DNA of 64,000 bases from Climacteris rufus (Eukaryota > Chordata > Aves > Passeriformes > Climacteridae). Below are positions 21,451 through 34,262 of this stretch, piece by piece. Position numbers and translations under genes: made by a program. Position 1 is the stretch's first letter, and every line of letters starts with the position of its first letter. Below the pieces are notes generated by a model. It did no database searches, was not told where the DNA came from, and saw only the letters and a program-made list of their open reading frames with translations. The DNA lies in the NCBI GenBank assembly GCA_013398175.1, contig VZRZ01004225.1, positions 1,007,426-1,071,425 on the forward strand. Reading direction: 5' to 3'.

Positions 21451-24400
21451 TGGTTTGCACTGATTTTCTGAAGAGTATATTTCTGGAGTTGCTGTTCTGC
21501 AGAAAATGGGAATATCGAATTATTTCTAGGCTGAGGAGGGACTAAAAAAAGCAGGAGGTGTCTGTTTTTTCCCATATAGAAGGACAAACAACAAAAAAAA
21601 GAGAAGCTGCTTAAGGGATTGGATTCTTCCAATGTGAAATGATAACAAATGAAACAGAAGAAAATGCCCAGGTTGGATGAACTATTTATATACACAGCAA
21701 ATGATAATTCTCATTCTTCCCGTTTCTTCTGATCCTGCAGTACTATGTATTTACAGACTTTTGGTATATTCTGAAGAAGAGCAGACATTTCCCTCCACAT
21801 CACCACTCCAGTTATGCCTAATTACTTCCTTAAAATTACATAAAAATAGAGTTAGATTAGACATAGAGAGAGCTGAAATAAAAATATGTATGAAGTCAGG
21901 CTTAAAAAAAAAAACAAGGTGAAGTTGGGAGGGGATATGATGATGAGTATTCTGTCACGCATCTTGTCTGAATATTTTGAAACTCTAGCTGACTACCATT
22001 TCAAACAAAAACCCCAATATCACATGCACCTCATAAAAACTTAAACTTCAGGGGGAAATAAAGAATTATTTGCACCAGGAAGGCAAGCAATGCATGTAAG
22101 GGACAGCTGTAACATTTCATAGGCAGCAAGTTTTTCTTCAGTGTCCCACGTATTTGGATTCAGCCTTAGGAGTGTGACAAAATGGTAGACAATAATAACA
22201 ATCCATGTGGATTCTAGCTACAAACATGTGATTGAGCTTCCTTGTCCAGGAACTTCCCATTATGCACAACCCATTATTTCCCCAGGACCTCAGTTCTTTC
22301 CAAAACACTTTCAGTTTCCTCAATTCATGTACTAATGCCATTATTTTGTTTTCATGCTATCTTATAAAACGTGTACTTAGCTACCAAATAAACAACTCCA
22401 AACTTTTAAACGTTTACATTTTTTTTTTATTTTTCTAGTTTTTTTGAGTCAAAAAATAAAGGTAAACACACTGAATGCTACTGATAAGAAAGATTGATTA
22501 CTTCAGATTTCTCTTTGTGTTTACTGACAAAAGGCTGTGTGCAGGTTTGTTCTGAGTGAAAAATGAAGCCTAGTTGGTAGATTAACCATCTACAAAATGA
22601 TTCCTTGCAGAGTACGGTATGGCTCTTTGCACTCTAATATCTTATGCAGCAAATCTGACTAAATTACATCTTTAATAAATCATTTAGTACTTAGCACATT
22701 TTGCTAATTATTTCAAAATACTGTAATCCTACATTATTTATATGTTAATTTTTTTATCCTAGAAGAACAATACTGCACATAGTGGATTGGTACCTTCAGT
22801 AAACAAGACAGCAATATGAAACATATATCTGTGGAGAGAAGCCACCATAATTATGCAGCAAAGTGCTCATTTAGGATTTGGATAAGGCTAAACATACAAT
22901 GTATTCTACTGTGTGCTACTAGATATCCATATCCTTCATACAAGTAAGGTGGAAAAATCATAAGTCACAAAAATAAAGTCGCAAAATATGAGAAGGCAGA
23001 TTTGTAATCACAATCATGCACGAACAATTACAAGTTTCAAATGTAAAGATCATTCAAATAAATGTAACTGATGGATAATCCTCACAGGGTGCAAGTCAAA
23101 GTAAGCAGACAGTCCACTTTAGAAAGTGTCTAGTGAATTGATTTAACAAGTTTAATGTGAGCATCAGTGTGGTGCTATTACTGATCGTAAGCTTTACTGA
23201 TGTTATTTGTTCGCTTGGAAAAATACCGCTCTTTGGAATGAGCACATTAAGGCTAAAATTGCAGAGAAAACCCTATTACAACTTTATTGCTGGCAAATTG
23301 GAACCAAACCTTGTCTGTATATCAATTACTTAGAGTTACCACAGAGATAAATCCTTTTTTTTTGTGTAGGCTCAATCTTGAAGACAGTGATGAGAAAACT
23401 CCTTATTATACCCTACCAACATCCCTAGGTTTTCTTAGCAATTTCAAGAAATTGTCAATTAAGTTCTTTTTATTAGGTTCCAAAAGCTGTTAAGTCAAAC
23501 ACAAATCTATCATAAGGCTTGTAACAGCATGTTATTTAGGCACATTTCAATGTTACACTCTTTCATTATCTACCTACCCAAACCCTAATCAAAAGTTCTC
23601 ATAAAGTGAAGGAGTTTGCAGTTCTCCCATCTCAAGGTTCAGATAAATTTAGAACTCATTCCTTGCAACTGGTCATATGAGTAATACCATGAAGTGAGAA
23701 GAAATATAATTTTTTAGATGGCTTTAGATACCAATAGAGTTGCTTACAAACAATTAATGCAGAATGACACACTGCTGTGTCATTGCACAAAATAGTTAAA
23801 GCAATAATATTTATGAAGTCTACCAAATATTTTTATGGCACTTGCTGCCTGGTGGGGTTTTCTCTAAGACAAACTGCTACCTCTTAAAATGATAGTTGGT
23901 AAGGAAAGTTCTTGTTCAGATTCCAGAGCCGCAACACTGAAATGAGCTGTACTCCTTGCTCCCTGAGTCAAGAGAACTTAAACTCTTTGTAGGAATGATG
24001 CTTTCAAGTCTCCAGGAAGAGTAAAGAGCCAGTCATTTCATATAGGAACAGCACAATGAAGAAATTAATAGGTCGGCTATCAAGACAGCTACTTGTCAGA
24101 TGTCCCAGACAGACATAGAGTACCTGAGAAAAAGTAGGGGGGATGGAAAAGAAATGAGACATAATTTTGATGAAGATCTATGTCTAGTCACTTTACTTCA
24201 ATATTTCTACAGTGTTCACACTTCAGACTACGTTTAGAAAAGAGACTTACATTCCGCACCCAGTGAAGCATGATCCAAATTTATTAATAAAGGAATTGCA
24301 TGGTACTTTCATCTGAGTGTCCCACCTTTCAAAAGAAACTGGAAATTATTTTGTACTTGTCTAGTTGGTCACCACAAACTGATTTCTCTTTGCTTGAATA

Positions 24401-27400
24401 GAAAGAGAAACATGCTATTAGTATCTATGAATTAACATTAAAAATGCGACCTGCTAATGCTATAAATGTTAGAGCTAAAGGGATACCTAGAGTGGCTAAA
24501 GATACGTTAAGATAAATTATCATGCTGCAAGACAGAAAATGTGAGTAAAGTAGTTGTGTATGAGAAACAAAGCAGCAGAAAGATTCATAAGTTACAATAC
24601 AGACTTTTGTGCTTAAATATTCCTTCTCTTTTTTTTTTTCTTTGCTTCAATAGCTGGCTTCATGTACAGCCATCCCAATTCATTCTATAGCATCCTGACT
24701 AGCTGGTCACAGGCTAACGACATTTGAAGAGGAAGAAGGTCAAAGCTATCATTACAGTGGTGACAACAAATCACAGTGGAAAAAAAAAAGTTTTATTTAT
24801 TACACTTAATATAAGAAACCTTCACTGTGGAATATAATTGTACTGTCACTACACACCAGAGATTTTTAATCCCCAATCATTTCAACATATTTTACAGTTC
24901 ATTACCTTTTCAGTTAGATATTGCAGGAAAGACTCTCCTGAGTCTACACAAAAGCCTTTAAAATTCTACTATTTTTATTCTCATGTTTCACCTATAAGAA
25001 ACAGTGGATGATGCATTTCAGTGAAAGAAAATACACATATTCTGCACAAGGTTAGTAAAGGAGGAAGAGGGGGAAAAATAGTCATAATATCTTGTTAAAG
25101 TTTTTAAAAGATCTAACATTTTGTTTCTGAAGCCATAAAATCATAAAATATCTATAAGTAAGATGTCTATAAGAACTTGGGTATGATATTGTGGCACAGA
25201 GTATAGCACTGGCTTAACTAAAGAAAATGGACTACATATCTCCCCAATAATACACAGTGTTCTAACAAACAAAGTTGTATTGCCTCTAGGAGATTACCTC
25301 CTAGGATTCTCATAAGTCCTAATAAGTGTCACTGTGAAAAGGTAAGCCACTGTGAATTTTATTCCGTAAAAATCTATCACATACGGTCATTTTTTCCACA
25401 TAATATAGCTCCCAAGCCTTATTCTGTACTGATTGGGTATAATCTAGACTTCATAACAGAAAAATGACACTACTGACATTAGGGAGGTTGTCTACTTAAT
25501 TACATCATGATGTAAAAATACATTTTGGTGTTCTCCTTTTTTTGTTTGTTTCTAAATTGGTAAAATAGGCCCTGATATACTAATCCAGGAAATAGATCTA
25601 TTTTGCATCAAGTTTTGTCTTATTTGGGTATTCATTACAAACTCCATTCCAACACAAGTGGACCATGAAATTAGCAAAATTTTTTTTTTAAATTACACAC
25701 CACAGCACACTTACAGTAAGGAAAACCCTGACCTCCCTACACTAGATTTCACTAACATGTCAAGAAGTCTAAAAACATCACCATTTTAAAGAAAATTTTT
25801 AAAGTACATATTATTACTTTTCAGAAACAACCTGTTAGCATTCTAATAAAATAAAAGTACACTTCTTCAATGTCAAAGTAGAGTTTGTGACATATCAAAA
25901 TAATACACTTGAAGAAAGGCAGTGAAAAACCAAAATAGGATTTGCCTTTTTTCTTTTTTTTTTTCTTTTTTTCTTCTGAGCTGTGCAATTTGTAAACACT
26001 GGAAAATTAAAGTAGTATGGTCTAAATCTTGAGTATATCTGAACTAACCTTTATTCTATCAATTAATTTCTTTGACAAAAACATATAGAAAAAACCCATT
26101 AAATTCTGGCAGATACAAAAAGAGAGTGCCTAGGTCTAGTAAATATGGGAGAAAAAAGAAACAATGGGCAACTCTGAATCTGAAATAATGTAGACAAACT
26201 ATAAAACAGAATCATGTAAATAGAACAATAAAAGTGATAAAAATTACAAAAATTAATTCTTGTCTACTTTTCACCACATTTTCTTCAAGAAACATGCTGA
26301 TACCAAGCAGATGTAACACAATACAAAAATATGTCCTTCATTTTGAAGAATCACTCAGAAGCCTTATATAATAACCAGCCACCACACTAAAAAGAATTCT
26401 GGAAAAATGCATCACACTTTGGTTGTGAGGTATCAGCATCAAAACAAATTAATTCTGCAGTGGAATCCTGACCTGTTGAAAATAACTTGCTATTTTCTTT
26501 GGCAATGGAAGGGCTGGCCCTATTTTGTCATTGAGTTTTGCCACCAGTTTCACTGCATGCGTATTTTACTCGTTGGCTGATCATGTATAATGGGAATTTA
26601 TTTTTGAGAGGCAATTCTTCAGGCTGTTTTGAAGATAAACTGAGAAAAATTTTGGCTATCAGAACACTCAGCATAGATACGAGACCCAGAATAACAGTAC
26701 AAGTTGATGTCTACCGGCAGTTCAACTGAATAACAATTTTCAGTGAAGTTATTTCATATTTATACCAAAGTAAATATGACATAGCTAGAGGAATGCAAGT
26801 TTCCCAGCTGGAGTTTTACTAGGATTCATCAACTACAATGGAGGGCTTATCTAGTGGAATCTGGTTGGCATGCTATAAAACATCAATGACTAAACTGTCA
26901 CTGATGGTAAAATTCCATTTAATCAGCAGACTGATGAGTCAGAAAGTAGCTTAAGGTGAGGAAGCTAAAAGATATTTAAGAAGATTTTTAACGCAACTCT
27001 CAAAGTCCTTCTACAAGGTTCTCTGTGAGAGAATAAAAGTATGAAGGAACTCAATGCTGAGAAGATAAGTGATCTGTCATGAGTAGAAATTTAATGTAGA
27101 TTCCCCCCCACATTGAATTCTCAGTTCTCCTTTCAGGAAGAATGAGGCTTCTGGCAGTTGAAAGAGACCAGATGAAGCCCTTCTTCACCTCCATCCACTT
27201 AGAGGTTGTTTATCTATAAGCTGAAAATTTTCACCCATAAACAGAATGGTATCTAGGGCAAGCAATTGGACATCCAGTTACTACACCTATCAAATATATA
27301 GAAATCTTTTTTTCCTGCAAAAGACAAGACTAGCTGGGGCTGACAAGAGACCTCCACCTTTTTTTTCCCATAGTGTATGTAACATCAGTTTTATGATCTT

Positions 27401-27688
27401 GAACAGTTATGTTGGAAACCAGAGCATGTGGCACTGCAAGATGTCACATTTAGAGAGTACACTGTTCTCACCTGACCAAGGATATAACACAAGTTGAATT
27501 CTACCATTCATTTCCACTTCTGTATCTATGTCTTTTTCTCTGGTGCTTCAGAGTTTAATCAGTTTTAGAATCCTATGACTGACTTACGAAGTACATCAAT
27601 AGATCATAGTAACTTATATAACACACTTAACATGAAAGTCACCTGTCCACAATTTCCAAAAGACAAGGTTAATTTAGAAAATTTTCTC

Positions 27689-27748
27689 ATAGGTAAACTA
27701 GGTTCCTATTGGTTCCTAGGTTACATAGGTAAATAGGTTTCTATTGAA
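27689..27748. repeat. Local imperfect duplication, period about 36
   Basis: ATAGGTAAACTAGGTTCCTATTGG near 27689 recurs as ATAGGTAAATAGGTTTCTATTG near 27725. Between them is a further GGTTCCTAGG echo. A small slippage-type event. Confidence 0.75.
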
Positions 27749-29021
27749 ATTTTCTTTTCTTTTTTAAATGGCCAGGCTAGTTATATGTTCTCTTTTTAGA
27801 GAAAGTAGTATCATAGGGATGTGCAAATAACAGAGTATGATATGCTAGAGGGATCTGTATATAAGAACAAAAGAATGTTTGGAAATGTGCAAATTTCTAG
27901 AGGTACTGTTATTCTTGGAACCATGGAGATGTTCTCTCTTTATGCAATTCAGGAAAATACACATTTTCTCAAGCCACTTTGACAAAGAGATCAGTAAATA
28001 AGAACTCAACAATATTTGGTAGGATTTGGTTAATACTTGTGAATTCTAAAATTGCTTGATTAAAATAAGAAACATTAAAAGAATCAGTTTAGTAATAGAA
28101 AACTATTTGTTAGCTTGCCACATATTTTATTTTTCCTTTTTTTGTGTCTTCCTGTTCATTTCATTTTTCTTATGCTTGCATATATTAGCACTGATTTCAG
28201 TCATCCAGCATTATAGTAACAGGTGAAAAATGGTAGCATTTATACTCCAGTAAAAGGTTGCATCATATAAAACTGGTACAAAACACAGACTTTTAAGTAT
28301 GAGAGGACTGCAAAATTATTTTAGTCTTTTACAAAAAACTGTCAAATCAGTAGACAAATCCTAAGGACAGACTTATTTAAAACTTTAAAACTATTTTCAT
28401 GTTGAATCAATATGCATGTCTAGAACCTTGTTTAAGAAAACTATTCACCATGCAAAGTTTTAAATGCACAATATCAAAGAATAATTTTTGACATTTTGAT
28501 TCATACATGCTTATAAAGCTCCAAGACAACATGGTTTAATTATAAAACATATTTCTACTGCCTTAGTCATGCCAATTAAATTTGATTGGATACTTTCTTT
28601 ATTCAACAAGCCCCTTTCATGTCATTTTAATTTACTGTCAAAGCAGCCTGAATATTGGAAACTAAATTATTTACTACAGCCCATAAGCCAATAATGTTCC
28701 ATTTGTCTCGTACAGAGGGAAACTAGACTAACAAGATTATTAAGGACATTACTTGTAATAGCGAATGTCCTTCACTTTATTTGAGCTTCATGCTGTGCTT
28801 TCAGAGATCATACTTCAAAAGAGCTCCATTTCATTCCATCACACAACTTCTGATATAAATTATTCTTTACTGGCTTTGTAATACTCTGATCATAGAGAAA
28901 GTGGACCTGATGTTTTTGGGTAAAAACAGAGGCTTCTTTTCTAAGATAGCTACACAGTTTGTTTGCGTTAAACACCTTTGATACGCTCCCTTGTGCCAAT
29001 AACACAGAACAGGCAGAAATC

Positions 29022-29062
29022 AGTTAAATTGATAACATCTCAGAGTTAAAATGATAACATCT
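29022..29062. repeat. 22-bp tandem duplication
   Basis: AGTTAAATTGATAACATCT at 29022-29040 recurs as AGTTAAAATGATAACATCT at 29044-29062, one base different, with a three-base spacer. Confidence 0.85.
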
Positions 29063-31937
29063 ATTTATATTTACTCACAAGGGCTTTGGTTGTTTTTGCA
29101 ATGATTTCAAACCAGATTCTGCAATCTAAATGCACGTGGTTAAAATCAATCTTGCAAGTTCTTAAAAACATTGTGTAGAGAATGCAATAAATGTAATGCA
29201 GAACAGGCAGAACAGAAAGCAACAGATCTAGCATTTCACAAAAAGAGACTTGAAAAATAGAATACAAATTGTCTAAGATATAAGCCTGTAATACAGACTG
29301 ATAAATTGATAAAGGATTACAAACACAAAGAAAGACAGAAAAGATAATAAGATGGGGAAGGTAATTTTTGTCCTAATGCTAGATCCACTCTTTACCTTTT
29401 TGTTATGACTCAAGTTCAGCAAGATTCTGAAATAGATTATTAACTCAAAGCAAATGATTTATCTAGTTTAAATCCATGGAACTGCTTAAATGACTAAACA
29501 CAAGTATAAATATTTCTTAATTCAGATTTGAGATTTGTTACTTATGATACTAGAAAGTCTTTCAAAAAATCAAAAAGCAGCAATGAAAAGTAGAAATTTT
29601 TTTTTTTTTAAATTACCTAGAAAAAGTCTTCAACTTTAGAAAAAGCCAGCTATCATATGGGAAAAAAAACTCCTTCAGGAACACAAAAGAAAGGTAGAAG
29701 ATAAGGTAATTCCTCTATCCTCGCAGATATACACAAGAAAAGCCCCCAGTCTTGTGCAATGCACTGTATGCTGAATTTCAGATACCAGCATTAATGAAGA
29801 AGAGACATTACTAACCCCACTTCTTCAGCATGAAAGACTGACTATCCTGAGCTAAGGAGATAAATTTGAAAGACTTGTGAAGACAGTAACAGAAAATACC
29901 TTAGGATCAGTATGGTAAGTCTTGTCTAGTTATTAGCACTGTGAAAATTGGGACTATGTTGGGTTTGCTATTTTTGTCCATTTTAATTGCCTCTGCCTTT
30001 ATGATGTAGATAGACCCTGAAAGTTCACATGATACAATGTGAAAGCTGTAAAATAGGAAGATGGTGACAAAGATACACATCTCTTCATATCTGTTAAGAA
30101 AATGATGGCATAGCCAGATAGTTCAAATTCTTAAAAATCTGAAAGACCTTGAAAACATTCACAAAAATTAGGGTTAATGTAAACTTCTTAATTTAATCTA
30201 CTATGCGCGTACTTTCATCTTTATTTCTGTATCCTTGCTAGGTTACACTCAGGACATTTACTAGTTAGAAGCTTTTAAATGATGTCTGTTTTTTACAAAA
30301 CAAAACAAAGTTCCTGAATATGCAGAAATAAAAAGTAGGAAAAGACAACAATAATGCTTTATTGACGAAAGCACTTTCTTATGATGGAGGAGGGCATAAG
30401 GTGATAATTTAGTGTTCCAGCACAGATTTACTGGATAATGGCCAAATATTTCAAAGCAAACACAGCTGTAATGTTTATGTCAAAAACAACAGGCTAGGGT
30501 GGCAATCAGACATTCTGTATCCTTTGAGTACTGACAATAAATTGTTTCTTTCCATACAACAGAGTGTAACATAACAAACCTTTGAGAAAATGGTGTCCTC
30601 CTTATAAGAAGGATTTTTTTGCTTTTTCAAGTACCTCTTAAAGACAATCCCATTCACCAGCATCACTTCATGATTTTAACTGAATTGGAAATGAAACTGA
30701 GAAATATTACTAGTAATAATGCTGCTGCTGTTAATGCCCAAGTCCATAAGAATGGAGAGAAGTTTTAGTTCTGTATATCTTCAAGACCGTTTTGAATCTT
30801 TTTACAAACCTGTATTGGAACTGTGTACATTATACATATAAACAGTGCATGAGAATAGTTAAAATCTGCTTTGAATAACTGAGCAGAAACTTGTCTTTAA
30901 ATAGGGGGACTTTAACAAAGTGAGAATTGTGGAGTTTGATTTCACTAAATCAGATATAGGAAACAAACACGCTCTCTTTATTCTCTATGGTAACGTGACA
31001 TATCTACTTCAAATCATCTGCTGTAGTACAAATTTACTGGGACATGCAAATAAAAAATTCCTCAGTAGTCCACATAACAAAAAAAAGTCTTACTGTGATG
31101 TTTATATATTGAAATGTACTTTATGACTCTACTACACTGAAGTTTAAATAAAGAAAGTCCCAAGGCTTCCAGTTTACTTACCAAACCCCAGATAATTTGA
31201 TAGAATACAGAATCTTCAAAATTATACATATTACAGAATTTATATTTTTCATGTTTAGATTCATTATCAACTGTGTTAAATCTAGATACATTGCAAAAAC
31301 TTGAAAGTTAAAAAAACAGACTCGGTTGTTTTTATTTGACATACACTGATGCAAGACAATCTAATGAGCATTACTTTCAAGCCCTTGACAAGTTGTTATC
31401 TATTTATTGCTCACACAGGACAAATATAAATATTTCCAAGATCAGATGAAAAAAAAGTTAAAGAAAAATTGAGAATTTGAAAAAAAAACCAATCCAAATC
31501 CCAACCCTAAATTCAGAGCATAAATCCCAATAATGTCCATGGAATTTTCAATGAAACAACAGCATAGGTTCCAAGTGTTAAACTGAGTCTTACAAGCTGT
31601 AATTCTGATCAAGATTTTAACCCATTTTTATTAAAACAAAATTTTAAAGAAGTGTGCTAAGAATGCATGAGATTCTCATATTCTGCAAGATTAAGTATAA
31701 ATGCAGTATTAAAAAACCCCACCACATTGAAATACATGTTGCACTACTACATAAGGAACATTTAATTTTTCTACAAATATATGCTTCCATTTAGGTTCTT
31801 TATGCCTCTGTTTATGCATTAATGTACATGTAATATAGGCACAAAAAACAGTATAAAAATATACTATATTCAAAGGAGTCATTCCAGCAATTCTGTCCCT
31901 GGGAAAACACATATAAATGTAAGAAATTAATACAGTC

Positions 31938-31975
31938 ACCACACATACATATACATATATATATTTATATTTACC
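31938..31975. repeat. TA-rich microsatellite
   Basis: CACACATACATATACATATATATATTTATATTTAC-type run, an imperfect CA/TA dinucleotide repeat. Confidence 0.75.
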
Positions 31976-32379
31976 CCCAGGATACATATAAGAAAAGCTG
32001 GAATTCATCTGAGGGAATTTTGAAATCCAGTCTCCTGGTTTTTATCCCAAATATTTATTTTATTTGGGCTTATGTGATAGGAAATCCTTCCTTTTTTTAC
32101 ATTCCTGTATGTTTTTGATAAACATATAGCTAAAGTAATTCAGTGGTAAATTAGGCTTTGTAAAACTATATAGAAAGATGTCCAACAAGTAGTTTCATGT
32201 CACTTTTCTTGATTTATGTTACAGATGTGCTTGTATTAAAAGACAAAAAGGCTGAATTCTTTAACATTTTAGTATGAAAAAATATGTGCATAAACTAATG
32301 TGGGTTTTTTTTGTGATTGAACTTTATACACCATGTTCCATTTTGACTGAAACAGTGAAATAACTAGCATGTTGCCTCT

Positions 32380-32580
32380 CTGAAGCCGAAAGCAATTTCC
32401 TTTTCTAATTTTAGTTATGCAAAGCCTATGGGCATCATCAGCATTTAGTAATTAGTTTTATAATTACTGCTGTTTTGCTCACTGTCATTCAATTTTTCTT
32501 ACAACATGGTCTGGGATTGAAACATCCCACATCCACAGCTGTGTAAATTGCCATCCATTTATAAGACAAAAAAAGTAACA
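32380..32580. promoter_or_regulatory. Candidate conserved non-coding element with POU and homeodomain motifs
   Basis: TTATGCAAAG at 32415-32424 (POU/octamer-like), TAATTA at 32449-32454 and TAATTAC at 32461-32467 cluster within about 60 bases. The block is of normal complexity and is not a recognised repeat. A neural enhancer in an NPAS3 intron would fit what is known of the locus, but this is inference from motifs only. Confidence 0.27.
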
Positions 32581-33336
32581 TTCAACATACATCATTATTC
32601 AGTCAAGAATATGTTATTGGTACTTAGGTGATCCTTTGAGTACATAAGCTGCACAGAAAAATACAAAGAAAAATATATTAAAAATACTAAATAAATGCTA
32701 TAAAAGATGGGAAAGTCTGGAAAATCTAAATTGGAAATAAAAGAATTTCCACTAAATGATATCTCAAATCATTATTGATAGCAATATCTGTTCGAAACAT
32801 GAAAAAAAAACTATTTTTGTTTTAAAGACAAAGCTGAATTCAGAGTTGCTAACAGTGTAGTTTGATTATTATTGCTACGAAATTTGGTAGACTGGTAACT
32901 AACTACAAAGTCATCTAACCAAGAATTACCTATTAATATAATGTCAATACATTTAGATATGATATTCCAAAATAGTTGACATCATTGACCAGTAAATTTT
33001 ATGAATCCTAAAAATACAAATGGATTTCAGTATAACATATTTGCTTAAACACAGCAATTTTTCTTATAGAGGTTATACCTCAGCAAAATTAGAGATTGAC
33101 TAGAATCCTTATCTTACTGTTTAAAAAATATCTTCAAAAATTTATAGTTTTTAAATTTCTAATTTGAAATAGTATATCAATTATTATTTTTTAAAGGCTA
33201 GAAACGTAGTAGTCAAATAAGAATGAAAAATCTATATTTTCTCCTTAAAATAAACATAATTTCTTCAGTGAGCAAGAAGTGCTATATTTTCTAGAACATG
33301 TATGGTTTAAAAATTATCATGGAGAGAAGAAAGTCC

Positions 33337-33490
33337 CACAAAAGGTTCTGCCAGTGTCAGTGAGGTACCATGGATGCCAGCCTGCTAGAGCAGAGCTGTG
33401 CTTTGAGGGGGAACCCTCTTCCCTCAGCAACGGTGTGGCCAGAGAGCACCAGCGTGAACGGGACGTCAGCAATGGGATGACTCATATTTG
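33337..33490. promoter_or_regulatory. GC-richer block with CRE-like and AP-1 motifs
   Basis: This block stands out from its AT-rich surroundings by higher GC and several CpGs. It carries GGACGTCA at 33461-33468 (CRE-like) and the exact AP-1 core TGACTCA at 33478-33484, followed by ATTTGCAA. Ten bases separate the two sites. It could be an activity-responsive enhancer, an old unrecognised repeat, or chance. Confidence 0.25.
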
Positions 33491-34239
33491 CAATTCCCTC
33501 CTTCCTATCAGAAAGCAGAGTAATAAAGTCTACTTAATCTTATTCCCTATCCTTTGTCCAGCTTAGCTAGGAGAAAACAGATGCTAATAAACATAAAGCT
33601 GTTACACACAAAGGGCTAGACTGTGCTCAGCCCAGTGAAGGGATGGAGCAGATATGCTGCTGCAGAGGAAGAATTTAGGCAGATTGCCTTCATGGATTTT
33701 TGCAGCAATATCTGCTATTCTATGTTTTGTGACACAGATAAATTCTTACATTTTTGTCCCAAGTGAGAAAATAATTATAAACCTTTTCTGCTTTTTTAAT
33801 GTAAAAAACCCCCTTGATTCAGAATACTTCTCATTGAATACATAGCATTCAGTATGACCCAAGTCAGAAAATTCACCATTTTCCCAAAGAGCAAAAGTTT
33901 TAGACCCTTCAAGAAAGCTTGAAGAGAAACAAACCAAATGCTTTGTCTCCAGTTACATACAGAGTATGAGATGAGAGCCTCAGAGTCAAGACTCAGGCAA
34001 CCAGCATAGCAGATACTTACTGCTCCTGCAGAACTTACCAACTGTTCTCACCTTACAGATTAACAGTCACAGCCCACTCCACGCTACATCCTTCAGAATG
34101 TCTAGAGTCCACAAATTGCCTTCATGGGCCTCTCAACCTTATTTGTGCCACAGGTAGTTGGTGAGATGCCCCCACGCAGGGTTACCAGCACAGCTGTGCC
34201 ATCAACACAGCCCAAAGCTCTCTGGGGGCTGCACACCCC

Positions 34240-34262
34240 AGCACAGCCCAGCCCAGCCCAGC
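34240..34262. repeat. Short CAGCC tandem repeat
   Basis: About four copies of the five-base unit CAGCC (CCCAGCCCAGCCCAGCC) inside a locally GC-rich stretch at about 34160-34330. Confidence 0.75.

Noticed and set aside
31709..32008. 99-codon open frame on the minus strand
   Set aside because: It crosses the TA-rich microsatellite and translates to tyrosine/valine-rich low-complexity sequence.
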